DNA from: DATFVA01 sp963774455
Lineage (GTDB): Bacteria; Bacteroidota; Ignavibacteria; Ignavibacteriales; Ignavibacteriaceae
Assembly: GCA_963774455.1 (NCBI GenBank)
Contig: CAVZFD010000004.1
Coordinates: forward strand, 434,001-498,000
Direction of reading: 5' to 3'
Length of the DNA stretch: 64,000 bases
Shown in pieces: positions 9,858 to 18,422 of the stretch. The position numbers and the translations under genes are program-made. The notes beneath the pieces were generated by a model. That model saw nothing but the letters and a program-made list of their open reading frames with translations. It did no database searches and was not told the origin of the DNA. Within the stretch, counting starts at the first letter, position 1; each line of letters opens with the position of its first letter.

Positions 9858-10535
9858 ATGAACGGAAAACTCTTTCTTGTCTCAACCCCGATAGGTAACT
9901 ATGATGATATCACGCTTCGCGGACTGAAAACGCTGCAAGATGCGGATTTTATAATATGCGAGGAATTTAAGGAGGCAAGGAGACTTCTGGCTCACTATAA
10001 AATTGAAAAAGAGCTTTTTTCCATCAACGAGCATAATGAGAAGGATAATGTTAATGACATTCTTCTCAGAATTGTGAACGGCGAAAGTGCTGCGCTGATA
10101 TCCGACTGCGGCACACCCCTTTTTTCCGATCCGGGACACCTGCTCGTGGATGTCTGTGTTTCTCAGAAAATTGAGATTATTCCTGTTCCCGGGGCTAATT
10201 CTCTTCTGCCTGCTCTTACGGGATCTGGACTTGATATCGAAAAATTTTTCTACTACGGCTGGCTTTCACCTAAAAAGGATATCCGCCGGCAGGAATTATT
10301 TAAACTGAAACATATGCGATATGTAATTGTAATTCTCGATACTCCGTACAGGTTGAGATCTTTGCTTGCCGATATTGTTAAAATGCTTGGCAAAAATTTA
10401 CGTGTTGTGCTTGCTTTTGAACTGACAAAAAAGGGAGAAAGATTTTACCGCGGTACAGCAGAAGAAATATTGAGAATTGCAGAACAAAAAAACCTTAAAG
10501 GTGAATTCATCCTTCTTGTTGATAACTCCAAATGA
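9858..10535 (+). CDS. rsmI: 16S rRNA (cytidine1402-2'-O)-methyltransferase RsmI (short form)
   Basis: A tetrapyrrole-methylase-fold enzyme that uses S-adenosylmethionine to 2'-O-methylate C1402 of 16S rRNA. The family pattern is clear: LFLVSTPIGNYDDITLR at the N-terminus, SDCGTPLFSDPG near 82-93, and PVPGANSLLPAL near 108-119. At 225 residues it is shorter than the common ~280-residue RsmI and ends soon after the methylase core, so the small C-terminal domain seen in E. coli is missing. It is a single plus-strand gene about 200 bases after the divergent protease gene. A diphthine-synthase-like or other methylase role is much less likely given the motifs. Confidence 0.87.
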   Translation: MNGKLFLVSTPIGNYDDITLRGLKTLQDADFIICEEFKEARRLLAHYKIEKELFSINEHNEKDNVNDILLRIVNGESAALISDCGTPLFSDPGHLLVDVCVSQKIEIIPVPGANSLLPALTGSGLDIEKFFYYGWLSPKKDIRRQELFKLKHMRYVIVILDTPYRLRSLLADIVKMLGKNLRVVLAFELTKKGERFYRGTAEEILRIAEQKNLKGEFILLVDNSK

Positions 10536-10572
10536 TTACCCCCATTTAAAATTAAATGGAAAAGAAACTTCT

Positions 10573-12027
10573 CTAAAGGGATTTTTCCAGCAAGGCGACG
10601 TTTTCAATATGGTAGGTGTGGGGGAACATATCGACGGGTCTGGTCCTTAATAAATTGTAACCTGCCTCTGTAAGCATTTTGATGTCCCTTATCTGGGTTG
10701 TCGGATTGCAGCTTACGTATACTATCCGTTCAGGACTAAGGCTTATCAGATCTGCAACAGTATTTTTATGCATTCCGCTTCGCGGAGGATCTACAATTAC
10801 CTTATCAGGTCTGGGTAGTTTATTCTCTTCAACAAGAGGAAGAAAGGATCTGTATAAATCCGCCGTAATGAATTTTACATTTTTGATTTCGTTTATTAAT
10901 GCATTCTCCTCAGCATCTTTTACGGCAGATTCAACGGACTCAAAAGCATAAACTTCTTTTGCCTTGTCCGACAGAAAAATTGCTATCGTTCCTGCACCGG
11001 AATACAAATCATATACAATTTCATTCCCCCGGAGATCTGCGAATTCCAGAGCAGTATTGTAGAGGTTTTCAGCCTGAAGTGTATTTGTCTGAAAGAATGA
11101 ATTCGCGCTGATCCTGAACTTATACTTTCCTATATAGTCGTATATATAGCCCTCACCGTAATAAACCTTCTCGTAATCTCCCGATGCTACTGCAGCTTTT
11201 TTGAGATTTATATTGTTTATGATGGTAGTGATCTCAGGAAATTTTTGCACCAGCTGATCTGACCAGGCTTTCATCAGGTCGTCATTTTCATCAGCTGTTA
11301 CCAGGTTTACCATCAATCCTTTTTTATCGCCCGGCTGTCCCGATGATCTGTGCGATTGCTTTATAACAAGGTTACGGAGGTATCCCTGGTGTGTTATAGT
11401 CGAATAAACGGGAGTGTTCTTTTCTTTGAAAAATTTCCTCGTGAAATTAAGAATGTTGTTGCTTAAAGTCGACTGAAGGAAACACTCGTCGATGTCGAGC
11501 ACTTTATCGTAAACCCCGGGTACATGAAGTCCAAGTGCAAAATCCTTATTGAACGCTTCACCGGATTCTATTTCCTGTTTCGTAAGCCATCGTTTATCGG
11601 CAAACGAAAATTCCATTTTGTTTCTGTAAAAGAATATCTTTTCCGAAGGAACGATATCATCCATATCAAAGTCTGTCAGTCCGCCCAGCTTCTCAAATAT
11701 TTCCTTAACCTGGTCATGCTTGTAGCTGAGCTGGACAGGGTAATTCAGATCCTGCTGCTTGCAGCCTCCGCAGATCCCGAAATATTTACATCTTGCTTCG
11801 ATTCTGAAAGGGGAGGGTGATAAAACTTTTACAGTCACGGCCTCAGCAAATGATTTTTTTATTTTGGTAATTCTTGCCTCGACCCTGTCGCCGGGATAAG
11901 AACCGTTTACAAATACTACGTAACCCGATTTCTTCTCATCGGAACCTTCTTTGTAAACCTTTGAAATTCCCTTTCCTTCGAATGCATATTTTTCTATCTG
12001 AAATTCTAATATATCGCCGCGTTTCAA
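10573..12027 (-). CDS. rlmD: 23S rRNA (uracil1939-C5)-methyltransferase RlmD/RumA type
   Basis: A 484-residue RNA m5U methyltransferase. A TRAM RNA-binding domain (~1-70) is followed by the iron-sulfur cysteines Cys80, Cys86, Cys89 and, further on, Cys182. The Rossmann methyltransferase part has YDLYSGAGTIAIFL (SAM binding), a VDPPRSG motif and the catalytic Cys440 in VYVSCNP. The start is a TTG directly after the stop of the upstream methyltransferase gene. The ribosome site sits inside that gene's last codons, so translation is probably coupled. RlmD, RlmCD and TrmA relatives share this build; position 1939 is the family default rather than something visible here. Confidence 0.9.
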   Translation of the reverse strand: MKRGDILEFQIEKYAFEGKGISKVYKEGSDEKKSGYVVFVNGSYPGDRVEARITKIKKSFAEAVTVKVLSPSPFRIEARCKYFGICGGCKQQDLNYPVQLSYKHDQVKEIFEKLGGLTDFDMDDIVPSEKIFFYRNKMEFSFADKRWLTKQEIESGEAFNKDFALGLHVPGVYDKVLDIDECFLQSTLSNNILNFTRKFFKEKNTPVYSTITHQGYLRNLVIKQSHRSSGQPGDKKGLMVNLVTADENDDLMKAWSDQLVQKFPEITTIINNINLKKAAVASGDYEKVYYGEGYIYDYIGKYKFRISANSFFQTNTLQAENLYNTALEFADLRGNEIVYDLYSGAGTIAIFLSDKAKEVYAFESVESAVKDAEENALINEIKNVKFITADLYRSFLPLVEENKLPRPDKVIVDPPRSGMHKNTVADLISLSPERIVYVSCNPTTQIRDIKMLTEAGYNLLRTRPVDMFPHTYHIENVALLEKSL

Positions 12028-12729
12028 TTATATTTTCCTCATTATGAAAACCATAAATCCCATATACGCATCTCCTCCCAGCTTTAAATATACATTGGAT
12101 TCATGGCTGATTTTCTTTAGTAATTTTTTATAGTAGCTTTTCTCCTGCTCGCTCATATCTCTGGTCTCATTTGCCAGCAGCCTTTCGCTCTCACGATAAA
12201 AATCTTTCAAAGTAAAGGAAAAATCTTTTTTATCGATTATCTCAAAACCTTTCTCTTCATAATATTTATCCGCGGCATCAGCATTTAAAGGGAGAATATC
12301 AGAGGATTGCCAGATATCTTTTACGAATTCGGGGGGATCATCTTTAAGCATAACAATTTCTCCCGCGCAGTAAATACCTCCCGGTTTCAGGATCTTTTTG
12401 ATCTCTTTGGTGATCTTATTCCTTATAGGCACTGACACAGAAGCCTGGGCATAAATGACATCAATTGATTCATTCCGGAAGTCGGTGTTATTATATTCCA
12501 TCATACGGACTTCAACATTCTTTTCACCCGATTTTTCCAGTCTGTATCTCATCGTAATAAGAGAATCATAATCATCAACAACTATGATAATCTTTGATGG
12601 TTCACCATGGTTAATTTTTTGTGCAATTTCGATGGTTCCGGGTCCCAAAATGAGCACTTTTTTATCATTAACCTCAGTACTGCTGAAGAAAAAACTGACC
12701 TGGTGACTGCTGCCGGGAAGAAATATCAT
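12028..12729 (-). CDS. Class I SAM-dependent methyltransferase
   Basis: A 233-residue protein with a class I methyltransferase fold. VLILGPGTIEIAQ (about 25-37) is the SAM-binding glycine loop, IIVVDDYDS the acidic strand-2 end, and IDVIYAQASVSVP the strand-4 region. IKKILKPGGIYCAGEIV is the typical post-motif segment. The substrate is unknown. It abuts rlmD, whose TTG start follows this gene's stop codon with no gap, so the two are expressed together; a role in RNA modification is possible but only suggested by this link. Confidence 0.8.
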   Translation of the reverse strand: MIFLPGSSHQVSFFFSSTEVNDKKVLILGPGTIEIAQKINHGEPSKIIIVVDDYDSLITMRYRLEKSGEKNVEVRMMEYNNTDFRNESIDVIYAQASVSVPIRNKITKEIKKILKPGGIYCAGEIVMLKDDPPEFVKDIWQSSDILPLNADAADKYYEEKGFEIIDKKDFSFTLKDFYRESERLLANETRDMSEQEKSYYKKLLKKISHESNVYLKLGGDAYMGFMVFIMRKI

Positions 12730-12933
12730 CTTTAATTTTCCGGGGAAATAGATGGAGTTTTAATTTTTCGGGGTGCAATTTACTCAAACTTTTTCAAACC
12801 CCGAAGATTATGTGATGCAAATGGTCCAAACATTGCCTTTATAAACAAGTTAGGCTATTTTTGGAGAGCGGTCGGGGAAACAAAATGAATCATTATCGGA
12901 TTCCCTGCAGGCAAAATTCAATTCGAGGCTTTA

Positions 12934-14965
12934 ATGAAAAAATTTCTTCTCTTACTGGTTTTAGTTCCGTTCGTAATTCATTCACAGTCAAAACACGCTT
13001 TAACAGTCGATGATCTCTGGGCTATGAAAAGGGTTGGTACCTACTCTCTTTCTCCTGACGGCAAAACAATAGCATTTTCCGTAACACAATACAATATGGA
13101 AGCAAACAAGGGGAATACCGATATTTACCTCGTAAATAGCGATGGCAGCAGCCTTCGACCCTTAAAAAATTCAGAGAAGAATGAGTCGGGACCAGTATTC
13201 TCCCCCGATGGTAAAAAAATCGCCTTCATCAGGGATGGCAAAATATGGACGTGCGGCTATGATGGTTCCGGCGAAGAGCTTATAGCAGATATTTCCACAG
13301 GTGGCTTCAGGTATAGTATGGTCTCCCGATGGTTCAAAAATATTGTTTGCCTCTTCAGTTTATCCTGAATGTGCAAACGACGAATGCAACAAAAATAAGG
13401 AAGAGGAAAAAGAGAACAGCAAGGTGAAGGCAAGTATTTTCAAACATCTGCTCTTCAGGCACTGGAATGAATGGCGCGGAGGAAAATTCAGTCACCTCTT
13501 TTTGCTGGATACAAAAACGAAAAAGTACACGGATCTGTTTCTTCATAAAGATAAAGATGTACCGCCTATAGCGCTTGGAAGCAGCAATGATTATTCGTTC
13601 TCACCGGATGGAAAAGAAATCTCAATCACTATGAATCCCGATACGATGGTTGCAGCGAGCACCAATAATGAAATTTATACAATTCAGTTAAGCGATGTAA
13701 ACGATAATGCGGCAGCACCGCTTAAAAAGATATCTGATAGTCCCGGCAACGATAACCAGCCGGTTTACTCGCCTGACGGAAAGTATATTGCTTACGTTTC
13801 GATGAAGGAAGCGGGACATGAGTCTGACCAGCAGAACCTTGTGTTATACAACCGTTCTACAGGTGACCGGAAAATAATTACAGACGAATTCGACAGGTCA
13901 GTAGGACAGTTTACATGGTCGCCGGATTCAAAATCCATCTACTTCATTGCCGAGAACGAAATTTACAGTTCTATATATAAAATTGATATTGCCTCTGAGA
14001 AGGTAGATATGCTGCTGAAAGAACACGACAATGCATCGGTTACTGTCTCACCCATCGGCAAAACGCTGTTTTTCGAACAACAGAGAAACAACCTGCCGAC
14101 AGAGATATTCTCTATGAATTCCGATGGCAGCCAGGTAAAACAACTTACAGCTCTGAATAAAGACCGTCTTGCAGACATTGAGATGATCCCCATCGAATCG
14201 TTCTGGTTTGAGGGTGCGGACGGAAAAAAACTTCAGTCCATCCTGGTTAAACCGCCCTTCTTCGATTCAACAAAAAAATACCCGATGATACTGCTCATAC
14301 ATGGAGGACCCCAGGGACACTGGAGCGACGATTTCCATTACAGATGGAACACACAGTTATTCGCCTCAAAAGGTTATGTTGTGATAGCCCCGAATCCAAC
14401 AGGAAGCACCGGGTACGGCCAGGAATTGACCAATGCTATTTCAGGCGATTGGGGAGGTAATCCATATAAAGATATAATGAATGCAACAGACTATGCGCTC
14501 AATAATTTTAGTTTTATCGATAAGAAAAATACATTTGCTGCAGGCGCATCGTACGGCGGTTATATGATAGACTGGATAGAGGGACATACAGACAGGTTCA
14601 ATGCACTTGTTTCACACGACGGCACATATGACCTGAAAAGTATGTACGGTACCACAGAAGAATTATGGTTCGTTGAGTGGGAATTCAAAGGGACACCATG
14701 GAATAATCCGGAGCTGTACGAAAAATGGTCGCCCAGCAGTTATATCCAGAATGCCAAAACCCCTATGCTGGTCGTTGAAGGCGCAAATGATTTCAGAGTT
14801 CCGGAAGGACAGGCATTTGAACTTTTCACAGCTTTACAGAGGCAGGGAGTTGAAAGCGAATTATTGTACTTCCCCGACGAATATCACTTTGTAACTAAGC
14901 CGCAAAATGCTGAACTTTGGTGGAACACTATCTTTGACTGGTTTGAAAAACATAAAAAGGAGTAG
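12934..14965 (+). CDS. S9 family peptidase (acylaminoacyl-peptidase-like), frameshifted
   Basis: Two overlapping reading frames (12934-13368 and about 13301-14965) together encode one secreted S9 peptidase. The first carries a signal peptide (to about residue 18) and the start of a beta-propeller with repeated LSPDGK and FSPDGK motifs. The second continues the propeller and holds the alpha/beta-hydrolase domain. There the nucleophile is in GASYGGYM (Ser codon 14549-14551), the Asp in GANDFRVPEG and the His in DEYHFV. Removing one base near 13301-13306 (in ggtggc) restores STGASGIVWSPDG, a typical propeller sequence, and a single 676-residue protein. The gene is therefore either newly inactivated or has a one-base sequencing error. 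Such enzymes cleave dipeptides or acylated residues from short peptides. Confidence 0.88.
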
Positions 14966-14967
14966 AT

Positions 14968-15360
14968 ATGAAAGAAACCGATTTTCAAAACGGAAATGAT
15001 CTGACCGAACTCGAAGAATTCGATGCACTTGACTTCGGGGGAGAGAGCGAGGAAAAAACCAATGAGAAAATGAATTATGTGGAAGAAAATCTCTGGGAAA
15101 AACTTGAACGGGTCGGTAAGAAAATTTCCTTTGCAAAAGATATTCTTGCGCTCATAAGGTATATGAGAGATCCTCTTGTATCATGGCACCGCAAGGCCAT
15201 CGTTGTTGCTGCCCTTATATATTTCATCAGTCCTATTGATACCATTCCTGATATCACACCGCTGGTAGGCTACCTTGATGACCTTGGAGTTATAACAGCC
15301 GTTCTGAAATTCCTTGGGCACGAGCTGATCCCATATTACGACTCATCCTACCGCAGCTGA
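14968..15360 (+). CDS. YkvA/DUF1232 family protein
   Basis: A 130-residue protein. The N-terminal ~45 residues are very acidic and probably disordered (DLTELEEFDALDFGGESEE). The C-terminal ~75 residues are the DUF1232 module, with ALIYFISPIDTIPDITPLVGYLDDLGV; this hydrophobic stretch is the family hallmark and probably associates with the membrane. No biochemical role is established for the family. The gene starts two bases after the stop of the S9 peptidase, so the two are probably co-transcribed. A clear hairpin terminator follows. Confidence 0.88.
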   Translation: MKETDFQNGNDLTELEEFDALDFGGESEEKTNEKMNYVEENLWEKLERVGKKISFAKDILALIRYMRDPLVSWHRKAIVVAALIYFISPIDTIPDITPLVGYLDDLGVITAVLKFLGHELIPYYDSSYRS

Positions 15361-15371
15361 TTCCAATTAAA

Positions 15372-15410
15372 AAAATAACAAGGAGCCTTCTACAGGCTCC
15401 TTTAAATATA
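15372..15410 (+). terminator. Rho-independent terminator after the DUF1232 gene
   Basis: An 8-bp stem, AAGGAGCC (15380-15387) and GGCTCCTT (15395-15402), closes a 7-base loop. It is followed by a T/A-rich stretch on the plus strand and by an A/T-run on the other side, so it can work in both directions, between the DUF1232 gene and the convergent T9SS operon. Confidence 0.75.
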
Positions 15411-15414
15411 TCTA

Positions 15415-15504
15415 CTACCTGATTATCAGCATCTTTCTTGCCTGAGAATAATTTTTCGTTGTCAGTTTATTTATATACACGCCGCTTGCCAGAGAACTCG
15501 CAAG
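15415..15504 (-). pseudogene. Out-of-frame remnant of a T9SS sorting-domain C-terminus
   Basis: The minus strand from 15504 to the TAG at 15415-15417 reads LASSLASGVYINKLTTKNYS then QARKMLIIR and stop. This is the end of a T9SS type A sorting domain (compare ASGVYFIRL...KKIMLMK in other genes of this window). It is not joined to a gene. The upstream secreted protein gene (15512-16639) ends in another frame 8 bases earlier, and a TGA directly precedes this remnant in its own frame. The pattern is best explained by an internal deletion that removed the end of the catalytic part and the start of the sorting domain. Confidence 0.7.
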
Positions 15505-15511
15505 TCATACA

Positions 15512-16639
15512 TCAGTTTCTAGGGTTTACCACATCAAGGTATCTTTTCATAGAAAATTCATTATTTCTTCTCCCGTCCCAGCCGGGGTAGAAACAGGTAA
15601 TCAGAGGCGGATACCCGTGCTGGGTTAAAATCTCCTGGACTGTTTTGTAAGGCTGATAGCTGTCAATACTGTGAGGTTCATCCAGTGCATACCAGTAACT
15701 GGTGTTGGTTGTGCCTGAATCCGCCGCGTAAGCTAAAATTTCCGAAGTTACAATTGATGGATACTGAATGTATTCCTTCCATATTTCCTGGTCATAAACT
15801 TCAATATAATCAATATACAGGTTCCTGTTCCCGAGCCACCTGACATTGAACTGAACTCCGTATGCTCCGGTATAATTCTGAGTATGCGGGGCATCGCTGC
15901 CGTAAGATCTTTTTGCGCCAAATGTAACTTCACCCTCATCTATAGCAGTTCCATTAATTCTTTCAGGGAGGATGTAATGAAGTGTATCAATATCAAAGTC
16001 ATTCGACAAATCACTAGCATAAAGAATTTTACTTCTAATGGTGTTACCGGCACCATTGTCTGTAACATATCTAACGGAAACTTCGCAAACAGAATCTGCT
16101 GTAAGAGCTCCATCTATTTTCATCCTGAAATTGACTATATACGTTATCGGGCTTTCATTATAGATCAATTTATATACTCTGTCCTGCACATAATCCGGTC
16201 CGGTTACCAGGAGTTTTCCTATGTTACCACTCTCTGTTCCGCTGAACCAGTGACCATCCTCGTTTTGACCGAACTGATGTTTTACCCCGGGGATTGTCGT
16301 ATCTACAGTAATTTCTTCTGCCTCCCATTTTGTGTAGTATCCTGAACTGTAATGGTGGATATAATCCTGGGGGGAATATGCGTTGAAGACTATTACACTG
16401 TCAAAGAGTGTCTGGAGGGAGTCCCTGCTCCTCAGCCTTGAATGACTTATGACTGTATTGGCCCCCATTTCATAAATTTGCTGCAGGTTCTGACGGCTAT
16501 CATCCGAAGGCGAAAGATTAGAGTAAACTCCCGTCCGGAATCTCTCCTGTGAATATATCAGAACCGGTAAGAATATTATAAGAAGAAATATAAAGATACC
16601 TGCTCTCTCCCCTTCGGGAGGTCTCCCTGCGCTGATCAT
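15512..16639 (-). CDS. Truncated secreted protein, third gene of a T9SS operon
   Basis: A 375-residue exported protein of unrecognised family. The start ATG has an AAAGGAG site a few bases upstream, and a hydrophobic signal segment lies at about residues 14-31. The C-terminal ~80 residues (YWYALDEPHSIDSYQPY, then PPLITCFYPGWDGR) resemble glycoside-hydrolase-like surface proteins of this group, in which a barrel would continue well beyond this point. Here it stops abruptly after DVVNPRN. A sorting-domain tail in another frame follows within 8-100 bases, so the gene is probably a deletion product. It lies 17 bases after the preceding T9SS gene, as the last gene of a three-gene operon. If the protein is made, it should lack T9SS export. 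Confidence 0.65.
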   Translation of the reverse strand: MISAGRPPEGERAGIFIFLLIIFLPVLIYSQERFRTGVYSNLSPSDDSRQNLQQIYEMGANTVISHSRLRSRDSLQTLFDSVIVFNAYSPQDYIHHYSSGYYTKWEAEEITVDTTIPGVKHQFGQNEDGHWFSGTESGNIGKLLVTGPDYVQDRVYKLIYNESPITYIVNFRMKIDGALTADSVCEVSVRYVTDNGAGNTIRSKILYASDLSNDFDIDTLHYILPERINGTAIDEGEVTFGAKRSYGSDAPHTQNYTGAYGVQFNVRWLGNRNLYIDYIEVYDQEIWKEYIQYPSIVTSEILAYAADSGTTNTSYWYALDEPHSIDSYQPYKTVQEILTQHGYPPLITCFYPGWDGRRNNEFSMKRYLDVVNPRN

Positions 16640-16656
16640 TTTATTCTCCTTTATGT

Positions 16657-18411
16657 TTATTTAATAAATACCATCTTCCTTATATCCGTAAAGACGGGAA
16701 TATGGTTTTCATTTATTACCTCCATCCTGTATAGGTATATTCCGCTTGCAAGATTACTTTTTCCTTTTTCCTTTTGACTTTTTCCTTGAAACTCAACTTC
16801 ATAATAGCCCCTTTCCTGCACTTTATTTACCAGGGTCTCTACCAGTTCTCCTTTAATGTCATATACATAGAGCTTAACATATCCTCTTTCCTTCAGCCTG
16901 TAGCCTATCCTGGTAGTAGGGTTGAAGGGGTTAGGGTAGTTCTGGAATAACCTGTAACTGTTGATTGTAAATTGCTCATTATTCTTTGTCCCTGTAAGTA
17001 CTATGTGAAGTTCCTCTGATGGGCCGGACATATTCCCCTGGCTGTCTACAGCTGTAAGCTTAAAATAAAGGTTTTCTATTCCCTCAGGCCTTATATGAAG
17101 ATAGAACGTATCCTCAATCGATGCAGCAAAGGTTGTTGAATCTGCCGGGAAGTTTTCTGTAGTATCCCTGTAAAGGTTATAATAACCCAGGTCAGCCTCC
17201 GTGTTCTTATTCCATTTTATCAGGATATAGCCAGTGTCTACTGTGGCTGAAAGATTAACAGGTGAGCGTGGTGGTAGGTCAAGGTAGGTGTAGCTTTCAC
17301 CCAGCGGTCCTCCATATAAGCCAATATCACTCCTTGATCCGTCCCTGTCAAGGATAGCAGGATCGCCAGCATCTATTAAAGGTGAGAACATCTGAAGGTG
17401 AAAATCACTGCTGTCTTGATTTACGAACATAGGGTCTGAGATTATGTTGGTGCTGTCGGGGGTAAAACCGGTATATGGCCTACCAGAATCCCAGATATTA
17501 TTGTAATGAAATTTTATTGTGTCTACCTGATCAGTCTCATAACCGGTCAGGCTATTTATCACATTATTATTTAACGCCTGGTTAGTCCCCTTAAACAGCT
17601 TAAAGCCTGTTCCGTTGGATTTACCCACAACCGAATTATTTGAGATAATTCCGTTTCCTAAGGAAAACTCATAACCAAATGTGGAATAGTCTTTTTGTTT
17701 TATGACGAGGTTGTTCTTTATCTCCTTGGGGAACAGCACCAGGTAAAAACCATCTCCTCCTTCTTCTGAGATTACAAGGTTGTTTCTTATCGTCGCCGAT
17801 GTCCCGATTGAGCCCCCTATTCCGTGAGAAAAATTATAAACAGTCACTATAATATTACTGTCTATGACAGGGAAGTAATTCTCATTGAAGGCCTCCAGGT
17901 GTATGCCTGTGTTTGCATCAGTAATAAGGTTATGTCTGAAGGTCAGGTGGGAGTTGAAAATAATAGCCCCATCACTGCAATTTTCAACTTTATTGTTTTC
18001 GATATACGTTTGATTGATTGCGTCAAGAATCGCAAATCCAGCTCCCGTATGATTATATGAGACAATTATTCTTAAATTCTCAATTCGAATATCGCCCTCT
18101 ATATAAAAAGCATAAAAATCAGATGGGGTTGCCAGATCCCTTACATCGACAATACAGCTGTCCTGGCTGCTCCCAATAAGAGTAAGGAATTTATTCTGCA
18201 CAATTATCTTTTCCTTGTAAACTCCATTTGCTACATAAATTGTATCACCTGCAGCAGAGTAATCTATGCATTTCTGTATACTGTCTGCTGCTGTCTCCCA
18301 GGATGTGTAGGGCGGTGTGCTGCTGCCTTGGTGGCTTACGTAGCGGACTGAGGCAATTGACAATGAATAATTAACAATTAACAATGAGAGAAAGAGTATC
18401 AGTTTTTTCAT
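16657..18411 (-). CDS. T9SS-exported right-handed beta-helix protein
   Basis: A 584-residue secreted protein with a signal peptide at ~1-20. RYVSHQGSSTPPYTSWETAA and GDTIYVANGVYKE (DUF1565/pectate-lyase-like start) lead into a right-handed parallel beta-helix (~45-350) rich in N-N-x-V/I and S-N-N turns. The pre-anchor segment DPAILDRDGSRSDIGLYGGP follows. A fibronectin-III-like domain (~385-480) comes next, then a T9SS sorting domain (~495-584, NYPNPFNPTTR, LASGIYLYRM, ending RKMVFIK). Such helices often bind or cleave polysaccharides, but no catalytic set can be identified. It lies 11 bases downstream of its paralogue (18423-20354) in the same operon. A GGGAG site precedes the ATG. Confidence 0.85.
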   Translation of the reverse strand: MKKLILFLSLLIVNYSLSIASVRYVSHQGSSTPPYTSWETAADSIQKCIDYSAAGDTIYVANGVYKEKIIVQNKFLTLIGSSQDSCIVDVRDLATPSDFYAFYIEGDIRIENLRIIVSYNHTGAGFAILDAINQTYIENNKVENCSDGAIIFNSHLTFRHNLITDANTGIHLEAFNENYFPVIDSNIIVTVYNFSHGIGGSIGTSATIRNNLVISEEGGDGFYLVLFPKEIKNNLVIKQKDYSTFGYEFSLGNGIISNNSVVGKSNGTGFKLFKGTNQALNNNVINSLTGYETDQVDTIKFHYNNIWDSGRPYTGFTPDSTNIISDPMFVNQDSSDFHLQMFSPLIDAGDPAILDRDGSRSDIGLYGGPLGESYTYLDLPPRSPVNLSATVDTGYILIKWNKNTEADLGYYNLYRDTTENFPADSTTFAASIEDTFYLHIRPEGIENLYFKLTAVDSQGNMSGPSEELHIVLTGTKNNEQFTINSYRLFQNYPNPFNPTTRIGYRLKERGYVKLYVYDIKGELVETLVNKVQERGYYEVEFQGKSQKEKGKSNLASGIYLYRMEVINENHIPVFTDIRKMVFIK

Positions 18412-18422
18412 CTTTTGCTCCC

